Assembly (NCBI GenBank): GCA_030065855.1
Contig: JASJCT010000011.1
Span: 45,387-109,386, forward strand
Length of the DNA stretch: 64,000 bases
DNA from: Myxococcota bacterium
GTDB lineage: Bacteria > Myxococcota_A > Polyangia > JAAYKL01
Direction: 5' to 3'
Below are positions 53,857 through 62,815 of the stretch, one piece after another. Under the pieces are notes generated by a model that saw only the letters and a program-made list of their open reading frames with translations, was not told where the DNA came from and ran no database searches. The first letter of the stretch is position 1; each line of letters begins with the position of its first letter. The position numbers were made by a program, and so were the translations under genes.

Positions 53857-53938
53857 GGGTATGCTACCCTTGGCGATGCAGCGTCGGCTGTAGGATCTTT
53901 CCAATTTGTTCTGGCTCTGCCGGTTTAGGAGGTGAAAC

Positions 53939-54832
53939 GTGGATTTAAAAGGTATCTATCCGATTGTACCGACACCCTTTGATCAAGAAGGGATGATATG
54001 CGAGGCCAGTATCGACCGCTTGGCGTCGTTCATGATCGAGCGGAAGGTCGACGGCCTCACTGTACTCGGTGTGATGGGAGAGGGGCACAAGCTTGAAGAT
54101 GCTGAGCGAGCGCTGGTGGTACAGCGATTCAGGCAGGCGTTACCACCAGAGATGGGATTGCTCGTAGGGGTTCGTTACCAGGGTACAGATCTGGTCATTC
54201 GCGCCGCTGACAAAGCACTGGCGTTGGGAGCCGATGGAATCCTGCTCGGCCCGCCCACGCTACAAAGTGATGATGCTCTGTTTCATTTTCACCGCCAGGT
54301 CGCGGGTGCCATTGGTTCGCCACTGGTCATTCACGATTATCCCGCAGCGACCAAAGTCGTGATGTCGCCTGGCCTCATTGGGCGAATCGTCAACGAGGTC
54401 GATGCACCCTGGTATATCAAGCTCGAGGATCCCCCCACTGGTCTTAAGATGGCGCGTCTGAATCGGTTGTGCGGAGAGAACCTTGGGGTATTTGGCGCCC
54501 TTGGGGGCATGTTTGCCTTTGAAGAGTTGGACCGGGGAGCCGTGGGTATCATGACCGGTTTTGCCTACCCGGAGTTCCTGGTACAGATGTACGACCTATT
54601 TTGCTCAGGTCAACGAGACGCTGCGATGGCCCTCTTTTACGATATGTTACCCTTGATCAGGTTCGAGTTTCAGGCGGGCATCGGCGTTGCCCTGCGCAAA
54701 CACATTCTCGTTGAGCGGGGTGTATTTCAAACAGCCAATGTCCGCGAGCCCACAACAAAGCCCGACCAGAAAACCATTGACCACCTGAATTTGATCATCA
54801 CCCATTTGCGCGGAAAAGGCTATCAGCTCTAA
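53939..54832 (+). CDS. Dihydrodipicolinate synthase/N-acetylneuraminate lyase family aldolase
   Basis: GTG 53939 follows AGGAGGTGAAAC. The 297-aa TIM-barrel protein has GIYPIVPTPFDQEG, LTVLGVMGEGHKL, Tyr138 in VIHDYPAAT and the Schiff-base lysine in WYIKLEDPP, the class I aldolase set. DHDPS proper usually has GTTGE at the pyruvate-binding loop; here it is GVMGE, so another family reaction is possible. It stands alone between the kinase gene and the convergent lipoprotein. Confidence 0.82.
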   Translation: MDLKGIYPIVPTPFDQEGMICEASIDRLASFMIERKVDGLTVLGVMGEGHKLEDAERALVVQRFRQALPPEMGLLVGVRYQGTDLVIRAADKALALGADGILLGPPTLQSDDALFHFHRQVAGAIGSPLVIHDYPAATKVVMSPGLIGRIVNEVDAPWYIKLEDPPTGLKMARLNRLCGENLGVFGALGGMFAFEELDRGAVGIMTGFAYPEFLVQMYDLFCSGQRDAAMALFYDMLPLIRFEFQAGIGVALRKHILVERGVFQTANVREPTTKPDQKTIDHLNLIITHLRGKGYQL

Positions 54833-54851
54833 GGCTAGAGAGGGGACCGGG

Positions 54852-55922
54852 CTAAATGGGCACGGTTTCTTCTTCCTCTACGACGCCGAGCCACTGAAAG
54901 TTATCGATGAACACAATCGAATCCCATACACAATCGCCCTCGTCGTGAATCGAGAACGTAAGCTTAAAGGTCGATCCTCCTTCAACCGCGCGGGTGGTGC
55001 GCAGCCAGCCGGTCGATCCTGACTTGCCAATGACCTCTGGCTCCCAGCCAGAGCCGGTTTCATCGCAGGGAAAGTCCGCGTTCTCAAAAAAGTTAACGTC
55101 GACCTCGACTTCGTTGTCGTTAGAATCAAACGATATATTCGTGCGCTCGCCATCGTTGAGCGCGTCGTACTCCATGATTGCGTAAAAGGCATCGTTAAAC
55201 CCGGCGTTGACCCATTCGTCGTATTCAGCAGACGCGTAAACGAAATCAAATGAAAATCCCCCTGCCCTTTCAGGTGCCTGGAGCGTGAGCTGCAACTGTA
55301 GATTGTCACAGGATGTGTGTGGCTGGGACGTGGTTGGCTGGTTTCCTTGGTACGGCGGTAGAGGATCATTCTCGATAAAATGTTGGTTGCCGGCGCCGAA
55401 TTCATCCCCTGTCACAGTGTTGGGATTTTCCTGTCCCACCGGGCCTGTGGAAATGGCGAGCATCTGGCAACCGTGGCGGTGAACGAGGCAGTCGTTGTTG
55501 CCCATCGATTCGATCACCGCATACCCTTCGTCCGGAGATGGGCTGGAGCTCCAGACCTGAACGTCCAACAGGTATTCGCCGACACTGGTTTCCCCCTCGC
55601 ACAGGTTCATGGACGCGGCCAGGTTTTCAGGGGTAGAGGCGGAAATATCTGAGCAGTCACACTCGCTCTCCGGATCAAGTGGTCCGCCATCATTGGGAAA
55701 GGTATCTGTATCTGAATCGGTATCTGTATCGCTATCGCTATCCGAGTCGCTATCTGAATCGCTGTCGGTATCGCTATCCGAGTCGCTATCTGAGTCACTG
55801 TCGCCACCGACATCCGTATCGCTGTTAATCGATTGGTCTGAGCCACTATCGCATGCATTTGCCCCGAAAATAGCAAGTCCAAGCGCCAAGACCCCGACAA
55901 ATAAAAAAAGCTGCCTGTTCAT
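54852..55922 (-). CDS. Choice-of-anchor-L lipoprotein with Asp-Ser/Thr spacer
   Basis: The 356-aa protein has lipobox GANAC (Cys24). Residues about 34-75 are Asp-Ser/Asp-Thr repeats. The rest matches the choice-of-anchor-L fold: CQMLAISTGPVGQENPN, FDFVYASAEYDEWVNAGFNDAF, FSIHDEGDCVWDSIVFIDNF. Such domains occur on secreted proteins, often at C-terminal surface anchors. It converges with the DHDPS-family gene. Confidence 0.82.
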   Translation of the reverse strand: MNRQLFLFVGVLALGLAIFGANACDSGSDQSINSDTDVGGDSDSDSDSDSDTDSDSDSDSDSDSDTDTDSDTDTFPNDGGPLDPESECDCSDISASTPENLAASMNLCEGETSVGEYLLDVQVWSSSPSPDEGYAVIESMGNNDCLVHRHGCQMLAISTGPVGQENPNTVTGDEFGAGNQHFIENDPLPPYQGNQPTTSQPHTSCDNLQLQLTLQAPERAGGFSFDFVYASAEYDEWVNAGFNDAFYAIMEYDALNDGERTNISFDSNDNEVEVDVNFFENADFPCDETGSGWEPEVIGKSGSTGWLRTTRAVEGGSTFKLTFSIHDEGDCVWDSIVFIDNFQWLGVVEEEETVPI

Positions 55923-56090
55923 TGCGAACCCCTTTCCTTCAGTTCTAAATATATTCGCATACTTTAACTAAGATGAGCGTTCCTCATCGTCCACTAACAC
56001 CACGTTAGGTTAATATTACCATAAATTTTTCCATAATTGATTGATCTTTATCAAAGAAAATTGAAGAAAATATGCCCAATAAAGAAAAAT

Positions 56091-56135
56091 GCCCAAGCGG
56101 CCTTAGGGAAGAAATAGATTGACAACCGCTTGGGC
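56091..56135 (-). terminator. Rho-independent terminator of the uppS-cdsA-transglutaminase operon
   Basis: On the minus strand GCCCAAGCGG pairs with CCGCTTGGGC across a 25-nt loop, then ATTTTTCTTTATT follows. The stem is a perfect 10 bp. It lies 65 bp past the transglutaminase stop. The opposite strand has no U-run, so it acts on the minus strand. Confidence 0.8.
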
Positions 56136-56199
56136 CCGGACCCAATCAATTTAACCCATGTTTGCTCTTTTTTCAAAATTAAGTCGCCGCTGGTTACAA

Positions 56200-58656
56200 C
56201 TAGCGCTGCTCTTTTCCTGAAGGTTCCAGACGCCCATTCTGTCTCGCTACTTCGCAATGGCGGGAGTTGATCTTTCGCTTTAGCTCATGCAGGTGCCGCG
56301 CTGCCGGTGCCAGCATCAAGGCGTGATCGACGAACCACCCGGCCTCTGCGAGTCGGCCCCCTTTGAGCAAGAGACGCGCCAGCGCCGCCAAGGCCCGGTC
56401 TTCGGCGTACATGGTTTTTTGAACAGCCGATCGCGCAGCTTCCAACGCCCGATCGAACATGGCAGTGTCAACATCCCCTTGGCTGAGCGAAACGTAATGG
56501 GCAAACGCTGTGAACAAAGAAGCATTATCAGGATCTTGCTCAAGCTCGCTATCGAGGAGGTCAATTGCTGCCGATGCGTCATTGCTGTCAAACAAATACT
56601 CGGCCCGCAGCAGCACCCGGGCTACTTCTTTTCCCTGTTTTTTCAGCTCCTTTTCCAGGCGCTCGTATATTTTTTTTGCCTTTTCTCCCTCACCCATGGT
56701 GAGCAGGCATTTAAGCTCGAATGTGTCTAGGAGCCGCACGTTTCCGGCCATGGATGTCTCTTCCCTCAAGGCCACGATGTTTCGAAGCGCTTCGTCATGA
56801 CGCCCGGCGAGCACTAGCAGTTCAACGCGCATCAGCTTTACAGATAGGGAGCGATACTCAGACGTTATATTCTCATCGAGGATTGCAATGGCTCCCTCGT
56901 GGTCCCCTCGCTCAGAAAGCACCACCGCATTGAACAGGGCGGTCTCCTTCAGATTCTGATCCGGACTTTTGGGTCTGGCGAGAAACAGGCGTTCTCCGTT
57001 GTTCGACGCTTCGATGAGGTCGATACTCACGCCGCTGAACGTACGCCAAATGAAATCGGCCAGGCGATCCCGTACCTCGTCGAACTGCGCTGCGCCCGAA
57101 CCCAAGGCGATATAGGCGGCCCCGGTACGATAGGACATGGTGGATGGATCGATGGATTGCCACATCTCCCCGTTCCAGTACGCGTTCCACATGTGATAGC
57201 CCCACATGCCACCGGACGTCAGATACATCCCCGATACCAAGCGCGTTGGAATACCAGCGGCACGCATCAACGCGGCAAATAATACCGCATGCTCGGTGCA
57301 GTCCCCAGCACCCCGGCCTAAGGTAGTCGCTGCATCGGCCATTGAAAACGTGTGCCGTTTGTCAGGTAAGAGCGCGGACACGTAATGCATTATCAGTCCG
57401 GCCACCTTATCCGCATCCGACCAGAACCGCTTTGGGTTCTGAATCAATGCCGCCCTTGCCACCACTGGCGTGGCGTTGTACCGCCGCTCACGTGACAACC
57501 TCCCTCGCTTGCCTGCGGATCGGAGGTATCTCAAGGCGCCGATAATCTCAGGTGACTTGGGCAGCACGTACCGAGATCCTTTGAGGTCCGCTTTGCCAGG
57601 TGGCACATCCCCGTCTGGTGCCCCTGCTTCAACGGTGAGCAGCAATTCTGTTGGGGATTTCCTAACGACAGTATGGTTCAGCGGCACATCGATCAAATCG
57701 AGTGCATCCAGCCGCTGGGGTGTTGAGCGAAACAAAAACGTCGCGTGCGTGGCAGCGTTTGGATCAGCGAGGTACGCTTCTGAGTGCAACCCTACCAACA
57801 GCTCTGATGTCTCCATGGAGAGCGTAAGGGGGCCGGGAAGGCGGCGTCGGATCTCTGATTTTTCCGGGTATGCCTCAATCCATAGGGTTCCTTTTTTATC
57901 AAAGAAAGTCCTCATTTCGGCGGCTGTTGCACCCTCTCGTCTGGCCTCGATCCAGCTGCCTTGGATTTGCTGACCGTAGAGCTCGATGGACCCGGGCTCT
58001 GGTTTTGAAAAAAACAGAGCAACAGGGCGTTCCAAAACTGGGTCGTAGTAATTTTTTGTAGGCAACCCATGCTCAGCATGAAGGGCTCTATCCCGCAGCG
58101 CCTCACTCAGGTCCATCCCAAAAACATCCACCTCTGCTAGCGACACAGCTGTGGGATCTGCTGTAGATTCAACTGTAAGTGCTGACTTCGATTCAACGAG
58201 CCTGTCCCACCCAGAGCCGTTATATCCCACGCGGAATATCCGAAAATTCACCTGGTTCATCGTGACGTGGGACCCCTGGAGTATCAATCCATCTGTCTTG
58301 CGGGTTCGCTCTTCCTTGACCTCGCGCCGCTCAAAATGGGCTGTCCCCATTTTCATCCGCGTGACAGCATGGGAAAGCACCACGACTTCTTGCCCCAGAG
58401 GTCCGCTTTCCTCAATGGTCGTGCGCACCTCTCGCCCGACCTCTTTATCGTCGATAAAGATGGAGAAAATGACGTGATTGTCTCCAGGAGGCGCGCAGAA
58501 CAGTTTTTCTGTGGTTGGCACATCCCCACTCTCAGTACCGATCGGTCCGGGTCGGATACGGCTGGTCAGCACACTTTTTTTTGCACATGAAACAGAAACC
58601 ATAAGTGCGACCCCTAACAAGCAAAAAGATATATAAAATCGGGGGGATGTGCCCAT
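56200..58656 (-). CDS. Transglutaminase-like and TPR-repeat lipoprotein
   Basis: ATG 58656 is preceded by AGGTGAG and gives a lipobox (Cys24, SVSC); the frame from 58818 lies in cdsA. Of 818 aa, residues about 80-400 form an unrecognised beta-rich part. A transglutaminase-like domain follows with GDCTEHAVLFAALMRAAGIP (Cys), GYHMWNAYWN (His) and SIDPSTM (Asp), so the triad is complete. TPR-like helices end the protein. The fold recalls periplasmic proteins that cross-link or hydrolyse amide bonds. It starts 5 nt after cdsA. Confidence 0.8.
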   Translation of the reverse strand: MGTSPRFYISFCLLGVALMVSVSCAKKSVLTSRIRPGPIGTESGDVPTTEKLFCAPPGDNHVIFSIFIDDKEVGREVRTTIEESGPLGQEVVVLSHAVTRMKMGTAHFERREVKEERTRKTDGLILQGSHVTMNQVNFRIFRVGYNGSGWDRLVESKSALTVESTADPTAVSLAEVDVFGMDLSEALRDRALHAEHGLPTKNYYDPVLERPVALFFSKPEPGSIELYGQQIQGSWIEARREGATAAEMRTFFDKKGTLWIEAYPEKSEIRRRLPGPLTLSMETSELLVGLHSEAYLADPNAATHATFLFRSTPQRLDALDLIDVPLNHTVVRKSPTELLLTVEAGAPDGDVPPGKADLKGSRYVLPKSPEIIGALRYLRSAGKRGRLSRERRYNATPVVARAALIQNPKRFWSDADKVAGLIMHYVSALLPDKRHTFSMADAATTLGRGAGDCTEHAVLFAALMRAAGIPTRLVSGMYLTSGGMWGYHMWNAYWNGEMWQSIDPSTMSYRTGAAYIALGSGAAQFDEVRDRLADFIWRTFSGVSIDLIEASNNGERLFLARPKSPDQNLKETALFNAVVLSERGDHEGAIAILDENITSEYRSLSVKLMRVELLVLAGRHDEALRNIVALREETSMAGNVRLLDTFELKCLLTMGEGEKAKKIYERLEKELKKQGKEVARVLLRAEYLFDSNDASAAIDLLDSELEQDPDNASLFTAFAHYVSLSQGDVDTAMFDRALEAARSAVQKTMYAEDRALAALARLLLKGGRLAEAGWFVDHALMLAPAARHLHELKRKINSRHCEVARQNGRLEPSGKEQR

Positions 58657-58661
58657 CTCAC

Positions 58662-59471
58662 CTACCTTAGGATCGAGAAGAAAAACAGCACAGGTGCGCC
58701 GAACATGAGGGCATCGATACGATCGAGCATACCGCCGTGTCCAGGTATGATCCGGCCTGAATCTTTTACGCCAAACCCCCGCTTGAATAGAGATTCGGTT
58801 AAATCCCCGATCTGGCAAGCAACGCTCAGGATCGCAGAGAGGCCTACGACAGCCAGCCAGTCGAGGTCCGTTAGGAACCAGACCTTAAAAACTGCGATGG
58901 AGAGACTAGTCCCAGCCCATCCGCCAATCGCGCCTTCCCACGTTTTATTCGGGCTGATGATCGGCGAGAGTTTATGCCGACCGAACGCTCTGCCAGCAGC
59001 GTAGGCACCGGTGTCGCCCAAAAACGCCGCCGCCAGCAAGGCCAACACCCATACACCGCCGTTTTCGTGAGACACAAACAGCAGTCCGACAAACCCCATC
59101 AGCCCGCCGATATATAGCGATCCTGCAATGGATATCGCCAGGGACACGGCGGCTTGGCGCGGTTTGGATTTCGAAACGAGGAAAAGCACCGAAACCACTA
59201 TCGGCAGCACCGAGGGCAATAAGAGTAGCGACCACTGAAAAAACGGCCATACGCTGACACACGCGGCAACAAACGCCGAAAAGAATGCGATCCCGGCCCG
59301 CAATGTCTTAAATGGTGGTTCCAAGGCAAAAGATCCAAATTCACCCCCACAAAGGGCAGCGCAACAGACCACGACGCACAGAAAAACCCAGGAGGGCGCA
59401 TAAAAAATTGAGAGGATAAGGGGCGGCAGCAGTACGAGTGAAGATAGGATTCTCGCAGCCAGATTGCTCAT
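58662..59471 (-). CDS. cdsA: Phosphatidate cytidylyltransferase
   Basis: This makes CDP-diacylglycerol from phosphatidic acid and CTP. The 269-aa protein has about seven helices, SPNKTWEGAIGG and the diagnostic GDLTESLFKRGFGVKDSGRIIPGHGGMLDRIDA block (CTP and metal binding). Its ATG overlaps the uppS stop (TAATG). The uppS-cdsA pair is conserved in many bacteria. Confidence 0.97.
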   Translation of the reverse strand: MSNLAARILSSLVLLPPLILSIFYAPSWVFLCVVVCCAALCGGEFGSFALEPPFKTLRAGIAFFSAFVAACVSVWPFFQWSLLLLPSVLPIVVSVLFLVSKSKPRQAAVSLAISIAGSLYIGGLMGFVGLLFVSHENGGVWVLALLAAAFLGDTGAYAAGRAFGRHKLSPIISPNKTWEGAIGGWAGTSLSIAVFKVWFLTDLDWLAVVGLSAILSVACQIGDLTESLFKRGFGVKDSGRIIPGHGGMLDRIDALMFGAPVLFFFSILR

Positions 59472-60205
59472 TATACCACTGCCCCGAAGCGGCGTTGGCG
59501 TTTGACATAGGATTGCAGCGCCCTATCCAGCGCTGATTCGTCGAAATCTGGCCACATGCAATCGGCAAAATAGAGCTCAGAGTAGGCGAGGCTCCAGAGC
59601 AGGAAATTGGAAACGCGCAGCTCACCAGAGGTTCGAATCATTAAATCAACAGGGCCTAATTCAGATGACCAAAGCGCGTTCTCTACTACATTGGCGTCGA
59701 TGTCTTCTGGTGCTAATTTTCCATTCGTGCACATGCGGCCGATGTCTCTTGCCATAGAGACGATCTCTTCTCTGCCGCCATAAGAAAGCGAGAGGCAGAG
59801 GGTCATATCTGAATTTGACTCTGACGCCTCCACGAGCTCTTCAACTGCGGCCCGGGCAAAAACGGGAATCCGGTCGAGCTGTCCAATAGTCGTCAACCTG
59901 ATGCCGTTGTCTAAAATCATAGCGGTCTCAGATTTGATGTAGGTGTAAAGGAGCGTCATCAGACCTTTCACCTCCGACAACGGCCGAGACCAATTCTGTG
60001 AAGAAAAAGCAAATAATGTCAAAACCTTAATCCCCCGTTCGCGGCATGACGTCACAATGGTTCTCACCGCGTCCGCACCCTTGCGGTGCCCAGCCAGACG
60101 GGGAAGTCCCCGCATCTTAGCCCATCGCCCATTGCCGTCCATGATAATGGCGAGATGTCTCGGGAGATCTTCACATTTCACGTCGTTCATCGTTAAAAAA
60201 TACAT
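59471..60205 (-). CDS. uppS: Undecaprenyl diphosphate synthase (isoprenyl transferase)
   Basis: The enzyme makes C55 polyprenyl diphosphate for cell-wall and surface-glycan carriers. The 244-aa protein has HLAIIMDGNGRWAKMRGLPRLAGHRKGADAV, FAFSSQNWSRP and VDLMIRTSGELRVSNFLLWSLAYSELYF, all diagnostic. Another start at ATG 60190 would remove five residues. It supplies the lipid used by the nearby Dpm1/GT-C-type enzymes. Confidence 0.96.
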   Translation of the reverse strand: MYFLTMNDVKCEDLPRHLAIIMDGNGRWAKMRGLPRLAGHRKGADAVRTIVTSCRERGIKVLTLFAFSSQNWSRPLSEVKGLMTLLYTYIKSETAMILDNGIRLTTIGQLDRIPVFARAAVEELVEASESNSDMTLCLSLSYGGREEIVSMARDIGRMCTNGKLAPEDIDANVVENALWSSELGPVDLMIRTSGELRVSNFLLWSLAYSELYFADCMWPDFDESALDRALQSYVKRQRRFGAVV

Positions 60206-60308
60206 CTAACACGAAGATAATCATTGCGGCAAGGCCGCAAAATGACCACTTTACCGAATTGCAAGGTGGGTACATATTACATAGAGAGCTAAAAAGGAAA
60301 CGATCGAG

Positions 60309-61259
60309 ATGCAAGAGGATTTTTATAGCATCCTGGGTGTGAATAAGACAGCTCCTGACGCAGAGATCAAAAAGGCGTACCGAAAACTCGCACGTGAGCT
60401 TCACCCTGATAAAAACAAGGACAATAAATCCGCCGAGGAAAAATTCAAGAAAGTATCAGCTGCCTATGCCGTGTTGGGAGACAAAGAGAAGCGGAAACTC
60501 TACGACAAATTCGGCATTGATGGATTACGGGATGGGTTTGACCCCAATAAATGGCATCAATATTCAGGAAATTTTGGTGGTGCTTGGCCTCCTGGTCAAG
60601 GCAGAGGAGGCACCTCTTTTGACTTTGGCGGATTTTCTGGATTTGGTGCACTGGAAGATATTTTCGAGAGCCTTTTTGGTAGCGACCCTGCTAACGGCGG
60701 TGCTCGGAGAAAGTACACTGTTAACAACTGGGGGGCGGCCCAGCAAAAAGGCGCTGAGATTCACTCTTCAATGGAAATCGAACTGATGGACGCGGTAAAG
60801 GGCAAAGAACTCCAGATTGTTGTCCCGCTTGATGGGGTTAAAAAGCGCCTCAAAGTTACAATTCCAAAAGGTATTGCAGACGGGAAAACCATCCGATTGA
60901 AAGGCCAAGGCCAAAAAAGCCCCTTTGGCGGTCCTGCCGGCGACTTATTACTAAAAATTGCCATCAAATCAGACCGGGCTTACGAGAGAGTCGGGGATGA
61001 CCTGATTAAGACTGAACATATTACTATCTCTCAAGCCTTTAACGGTGCCACCCTTCCCATCGATACACCATGGGGCCAAGTAAAAATGACAATTCCACAG
61101 GGCTCCCAAGGCGGTCAGAAACTTCGGCTCAAGGGAAAGGGCATAAAGAAGTCGACTTCTACAGGTGATTTATACATTCGCTTGGCAATTCGAATACCAA
61201 CGACACGCAAAAAGGAAATTATTGAGGCTATCAAGAAAATCGACTCTGCCTCTGATTGA
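60309..61259 (+). CDS. DnaJ/CbpA-type co-chaperone without zinc finger
   Basis: The 316-aa protein has a J-domain (2-65) with HPDKNKD, a Gly/Phe-rich region (about 75-120) and two C-terminal peptide-binding domains (about 150-305). The Cys-rich zinc centre of DnaJ is absent, as in CbpA. It would stimulate a DnaK-type ATPase. No dnaK or grpE lies near. It diverges from uppS across about 100 bp. Confidence 0.93.
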   Translation: MQEDFYSILGVNKTAPDAEIKKAYRKLARELHPDKNKDNKSAEEKFKKVSAAYAVLGDKEKRKLYDKFGIDGLRDGFDPNKWHQYSGNFGGAWPPGQGRGGTSFDFGGFSGFGALEDIFESLFGSDPANGGARRKYTVNNWGAAQQKGAEIHSSMEIELMDAVKGKELQIVVPLDGVKKRLKVTIPKGIADGKTIRLKGQGQKSPFGGPAGDLLLKIAIKSDRAYERVGDDLIKTEHITISQAFNGATLPIDTPWGQVKMTIPQGSQGGQKLRLKGKGIKKSTSTGDLYIRLAIRIPTTRKKEIIEAIKKIDSASD

Positions 61260-61288
61260 TAGCAACGACCCTCAGCGATGTTCATCTC

Positions 61289-61304
61289 TGTTTCACGTGA
61301 AACA
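61289..61304. other. parS: parS centromere site 1
   Basis: TGTTTCACGTGAAACA is a perfect palindrome identical to the conserved bacterial parS site bound by ParB. It lies between the DnaJ-like gene and queC, 47 bp from a second copy. Confidence 0.92.
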
Positions 61305-61335
61305 CCCCCATCGGCCTATGCACGGCCTCGCCTAT

Positions 61336-61351
61336 TGTTTCACGTGAAACA
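61336..61351. other. parS: parS centromere site 2
   Basis: This is a second exact TGTTTCACGTGAAACA. Paired parS sites in an intergenic region are typical near the chromosomal origin. No parA or parB gene is in the window. Confidence 0.92.
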
Positions 61352-61435
61352 CCCATTGCTCTCCCCAATCTTTTCCCTTGTCTTTTTTTCGTTTTCGCAG
61401 TGTATTCATCGAAATTCTTTTGGGAGCAGTGCTTG

Positions 61436-62122
61436 ATGCCTAGACTTTCTTCTCCATGCGTTGTTTTGATTTCCGGTGGCCTGGATTCAACCGTTGTCCT
61501 CGCGGTAGCACATCGTGAAGGCTTTTCTCCCCACTGTTTGACAATTCGGTACGGTCAACGGCATCTCGTTGAAATCGATGCCGCCCGCCGCACCGTCGCT
61601 CTTTTCGGTGACGTCCCCCATAAAATCCTCGACATTGATTTATCGGCACTTGTTGGCTCAGCCCTAACCGGGAGTAGACCGGTACCTAAGTCCGAAGGAC
61701 CTGTTTCCTCGGTCTCTATCCCACCTACCTACGTACCTGCTAGAAATACTGTTTTTCTATCCCTGGCCACGGCCTGGGCTGAGTCATTGGATGCACGGGA
61801 CATTTTCATTGGGGTTTCTGCTGTCGATTATTCCGGTTACCCGGATTGTCGCCCGGCGTTCATCTCCGCTTTTGAAAAGACAGTAAATCTAGGCACCCGA
61901 GCGGTTGAAGGGGGACCCAGGTTTCGCATCCACACGCCCCTAATTCATTTATCCAAAGCCGAAACGATTCTCTTAGGTGCGGAATTGGGTGTTGATTTTG
62001 GCCATACCTGGTCTTGTTACGACCCGAGCCTCAGTGGCCAGCCCTGCAAGCAGTGCGATGCATGCCGCCTTCGGGCCAAGGGATTTTTCGAGGCAGGTCT
62101 CTCCGACCCACTCGCTGTATAG
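61436..62122 (+). CDS. queC: 7-cyano-7-deazaguanine synthase
   Basis: ATG 61436 gives MPRLSSPCVVLISGGLDSTV with the PP-loop SGGLDST and GGGAGC upstream; the frame from 61400 adds 12 residues. Of 228 aa, the ending WSCYDPSLSGQPCKQCDACRLRAKGF has the Zn-binding Cys set. QueC converts 7-carboxy-7-deazaguanine to preQ0 for queuosine tRNA modification. queE follows directly. Confidence 0.95.
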   Translation: MPRLSSPCVVLISGGLDSTVVLAVAHREGFSPHCLTIRYGQRHLVEIDAARRTVALFGDVPHKILDIDLSALVGSALTGSRPVPKSEGPVSSVSIPPTYVPARNTVFLSLATAWAESLDARDIFIGVSAVDYSGYPDCRPAFISAFEKTVNLGTRAVEGGPRFRIHTPLIHLSKAETILLGAELGVDFGHTWSCYDPSLSGQPCKQCDACRLRAKGFFEAGLSDPLAV

Positions 62123-62130
62123 GCCGCACG

Positions 62131-62775
62131 TTGCTGCAGGTTTTTTCAATTTTTTCTTCGATACAGGGTGAGTCCACCCGAGCGGGCCTTCCCTGCGCTT
62201 TTATTCGGCTAGCAGGTTGTTCCCTGCGCTGTGCATATTGCGATACACCATTGGCTCGCGTGGCCCGCGGCCGTTCGCTTTCCATTCCTCAAATTATCTC
62301 AGAAGTATCGCGTCTCGGTCCCAATCTCGTTGCTGTAACCGGGGGAGAACCGCTGCTCCAAAAAGATACTCTTGCCCTTTTGTCCGCGCTATGTGAAGCA
62401 GGGTTTAACGTCCTACTCGAAACCAGTGGGGCCTTCTCAATTATCGGTATCGATCCGAGGGTCCGCATTATCTTAGATGTGAAGTGTCCGGATTCCGGCA
62501 TGTCTGAGCGGATGGTGGCGCACGACTACACCAATCTCCATTCAGGAAATTGTGAGCTAAAATTCGTTATCAGCTCGTTTGACGACTTTTGTTGGGCAAA
62601 ACAGTTCTGCGTGGAAAGACAACTTATATCGAACAACGAGCTGCTCTTTTCTCCGGCCTTGGGACGGGTTTCCCTGTCTTCTCTCGCTCGTTGGATTTTG
62701 GACGCTGGCCTCCAGTTGCGCTTGCACCCACAGCTCCATACGCTCATCTGGCCAGAAGCCAAAGGGGAACGATAA
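62131..62775 (+). CDS. queE: 7-carboxy-7-deazaguanine synthase
   Basis: The likely start is TTG 62131, placing IFSSIQGES where the family has FYTLQGEG; an open frame reaches back to 62014 inside queC. The 214-aa radical SAM enzyme has CSLRCAYC (Cx3Cx2C) and VAVTGGEPLLQ. It makes the 7-deazaguanine core from 6-carboxytetrahydropterin, the step before QueC. It starts 8 nt after queC, so the pair forms an operon. Confidence 0.9.
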   Translation: MLQVFSIFSSIQGESTRAGLPCAFIRLAGCSLRCAYCDTPLARVARGRSLSIPQIISEVSRLGPNLVAVTGGEPLLQKDTLALLSALCEAGFNVLLETSGAFSIIGIDPRVRIILDVKCPDSGMSERMVAHDYTNLHSGNCELKFVISSFDDFCWAKQFCVERQLISNNELLFSPALGRVSLSSLARWILDAGLQLRLHPQLHTLIWPEAKGER

Positions 62776-62815
62776 TCGACCGCCATGGGGTGGCTTTTCC
62801 AAAAGAGGTGTTGCG

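Noticed and set aside
61289..61351. Transcription terminator hairpins
   Set aside because: The two palindromes match parS exactly and lack U-runs.
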